This document shows positions 63,201 to 64,000 of a stretch of 64,000 bases of DNA, piece by piece (position 1 is the first letter of the stretch; each line of letters begins with the position of its first letter). Both the position numbers and the translations under genes were made by a program. Source of the DNA: Certhia americana (Eukaryota > Chordata > Aves > Passeriformes > Certhiidae); the NCBI GenBank assembly GCA_018697195.1, contig CM031858.1, positions 90,249,473 through 90,313,472 of the forward strand, written 5' to 3'. The notes below the pieces were generated by a model, which worked only from the letters and a program-made list of their open reading frames with translations, searched no databases and had not been told where the DNA came from.

Positions 63201-63770
63201 TACTATGGTGGTGCTTAGTCTGATGATTTTTATATTAAAAGAGATAATTTCAATTTTTTCTTTACCTCTGAAGACAGATTTATCCAAAAAGCCTGGAAAA
63301 TGCATTGGTTTAGAATTTTAACAATAAAGGTGAAGAAAAAAAAAAGAGAAAAGTCAGTAGTTAATCATTATCTTACTGAGGTTTGGGGAACCAATGCACA
63401 TTACATATATTAACACATTTTATATTAATTTGAGACAAATAAAGAAGGAAATATCTATGTTAACTGTATCCCACTCAAATTTGAGAATAATACCCTTAGC
63501 TGCTGAGTAAATCTGGTATGTTGCTTCTCCTAGTTCTTCTCAAAGACCCTCAGGTACTTGTTCTAGAAAAGATGCACATCACATCCCAAGTATCAGCACC
63601 TCAGTGGCCTCACCACCTGTCTTAGGTAGTTCCATATTAATTCACAGATTCGTATAATATCTTTCATATCCAAAATACCTTGTTGTGTGTGCCTCTGTGA
63701 TTCTTCTTACTGACTAGACTCAGACAAAGTCCTCTGGAGGACCAGCTGTCCCTGCCTGGTACAATTCACA
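60241..63770. other. Non-coding AT-rich sequence
   Basis: No gene, RNA or repeat family recognised. Short A runs occur near 60650-60664, 61459-61469 and 63338-63346. Open frames are all 71 codons or shorter. Confidence 0.6.
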
Positions 63771-63776
63771 GACCTG

Positions 63777-63790
63777 CTAGCAGGTGGCGT
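63777..63790 (+). promoter_or_regulatory. Candidate CTCF-binding site
   Basis: The string CTAGCAGGTGGCGT agrees with the vertebrate CTCF core (CCASYAGRKGGCRS) at all but two positions, including the invariant AGGTGGC block. CTCF anchors chromatin loops, and a site at the edge of a non-coding domain would be plausible. A single motif match in 64 kb can also arise by chance. Confidence 0.4.
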
Positions 63791-64000
63791 TAGGAGCAGG
63801 GAATGCTCGGGGGACCAAAACCCAGCAAGTGTAAATGCCAGTTCTGCTGTTCAGTTGAGTAAGAGAAGGACTGGACTTACTGATTTTATGGCTTTCCTCC
63901 TCTGTCACCTGAGTCTGGAAGCTCAGGCTCATTTCAAAACTCGTGCTCTACCTTTGTAGATTATATGTTTTCCTGACTGACTGCATGGAGATTGCCTTAA

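Overview
The window reads as ordinary non-coding nuclear DNA of a sauropsid vertebrate, most likely a bird. The evidence is the repeat content. Every interspersed repeat I can recognise is a CR1 LINE fragment. The better-preserved copies end in the TTCTATGATTCTAT-type 3' tail seen in bird, crocodile and turtle CR1. I saw no L1, Alu, B1 or tRNA-type SINE. CR1 sequence adds up to about 4.4 kb (roughly 7% of the window), which suits a compact bird genome better than a turtle or crocodile one. The base composition is AT-rich throughout. I found no prokaryotic gene organisation, no convincing protein-coding exon, no rRNA or tRNA gene, no CRISPR array and no LTR element.

Layout. 1-3 kb: a short CR1 3' end and an old, reversed CR1/L3-like piece. 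3-16 kb: unannotatable AT-rich DNA with homopolymers, a TG/TA microsatellite at 6.3 kb and one unexplained open frame at about 7 kb. 16.6-18.3 kb: two stretches with the texture of conserved non-coding elements. 20.6-21.5 kb and 23.5-24.9 kb: the two longest plus-strand CR1 copies, both dead. 25-30 kb: AT-rich DNA ending in a TA-rich palindromic repeat at 29.4 kb. 30.1-30.7 kb: a reversed CR1 that has lost its middle. 31-51 kb: mostly featureless, with four further enhancer-like stretches, two sharp inverted repeats (36.2 and 43.6 kb), a small GGTTCTTT minisatellite and a CR1 3' end at 39.4 kb. 52.2-53.2 kb: a reversed CR1 with a damaged catalytic motif. 54.2-60.2 kb: the densest run of enhancer-like sequence. 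63.8 kb: a good match to the CTCF core motif close to the right edge.

Taken together, this looks like a gene desert or a very large intron, possibly in the regulatory landscape of a developmental gene. That reading rests on homeodomain, SOX, TCF, FOX and T-box-like core motifs clustered in stretches without repeats. It is inference: I cannot see conservation from one sequence, and I cannot name the neighbouring gene. I found no sign of a new gene system. The best leads are the candidate regulatory stretches, the paired CAATTAC/GTAATTG sites, the CTCF-like site and the long palindromes.
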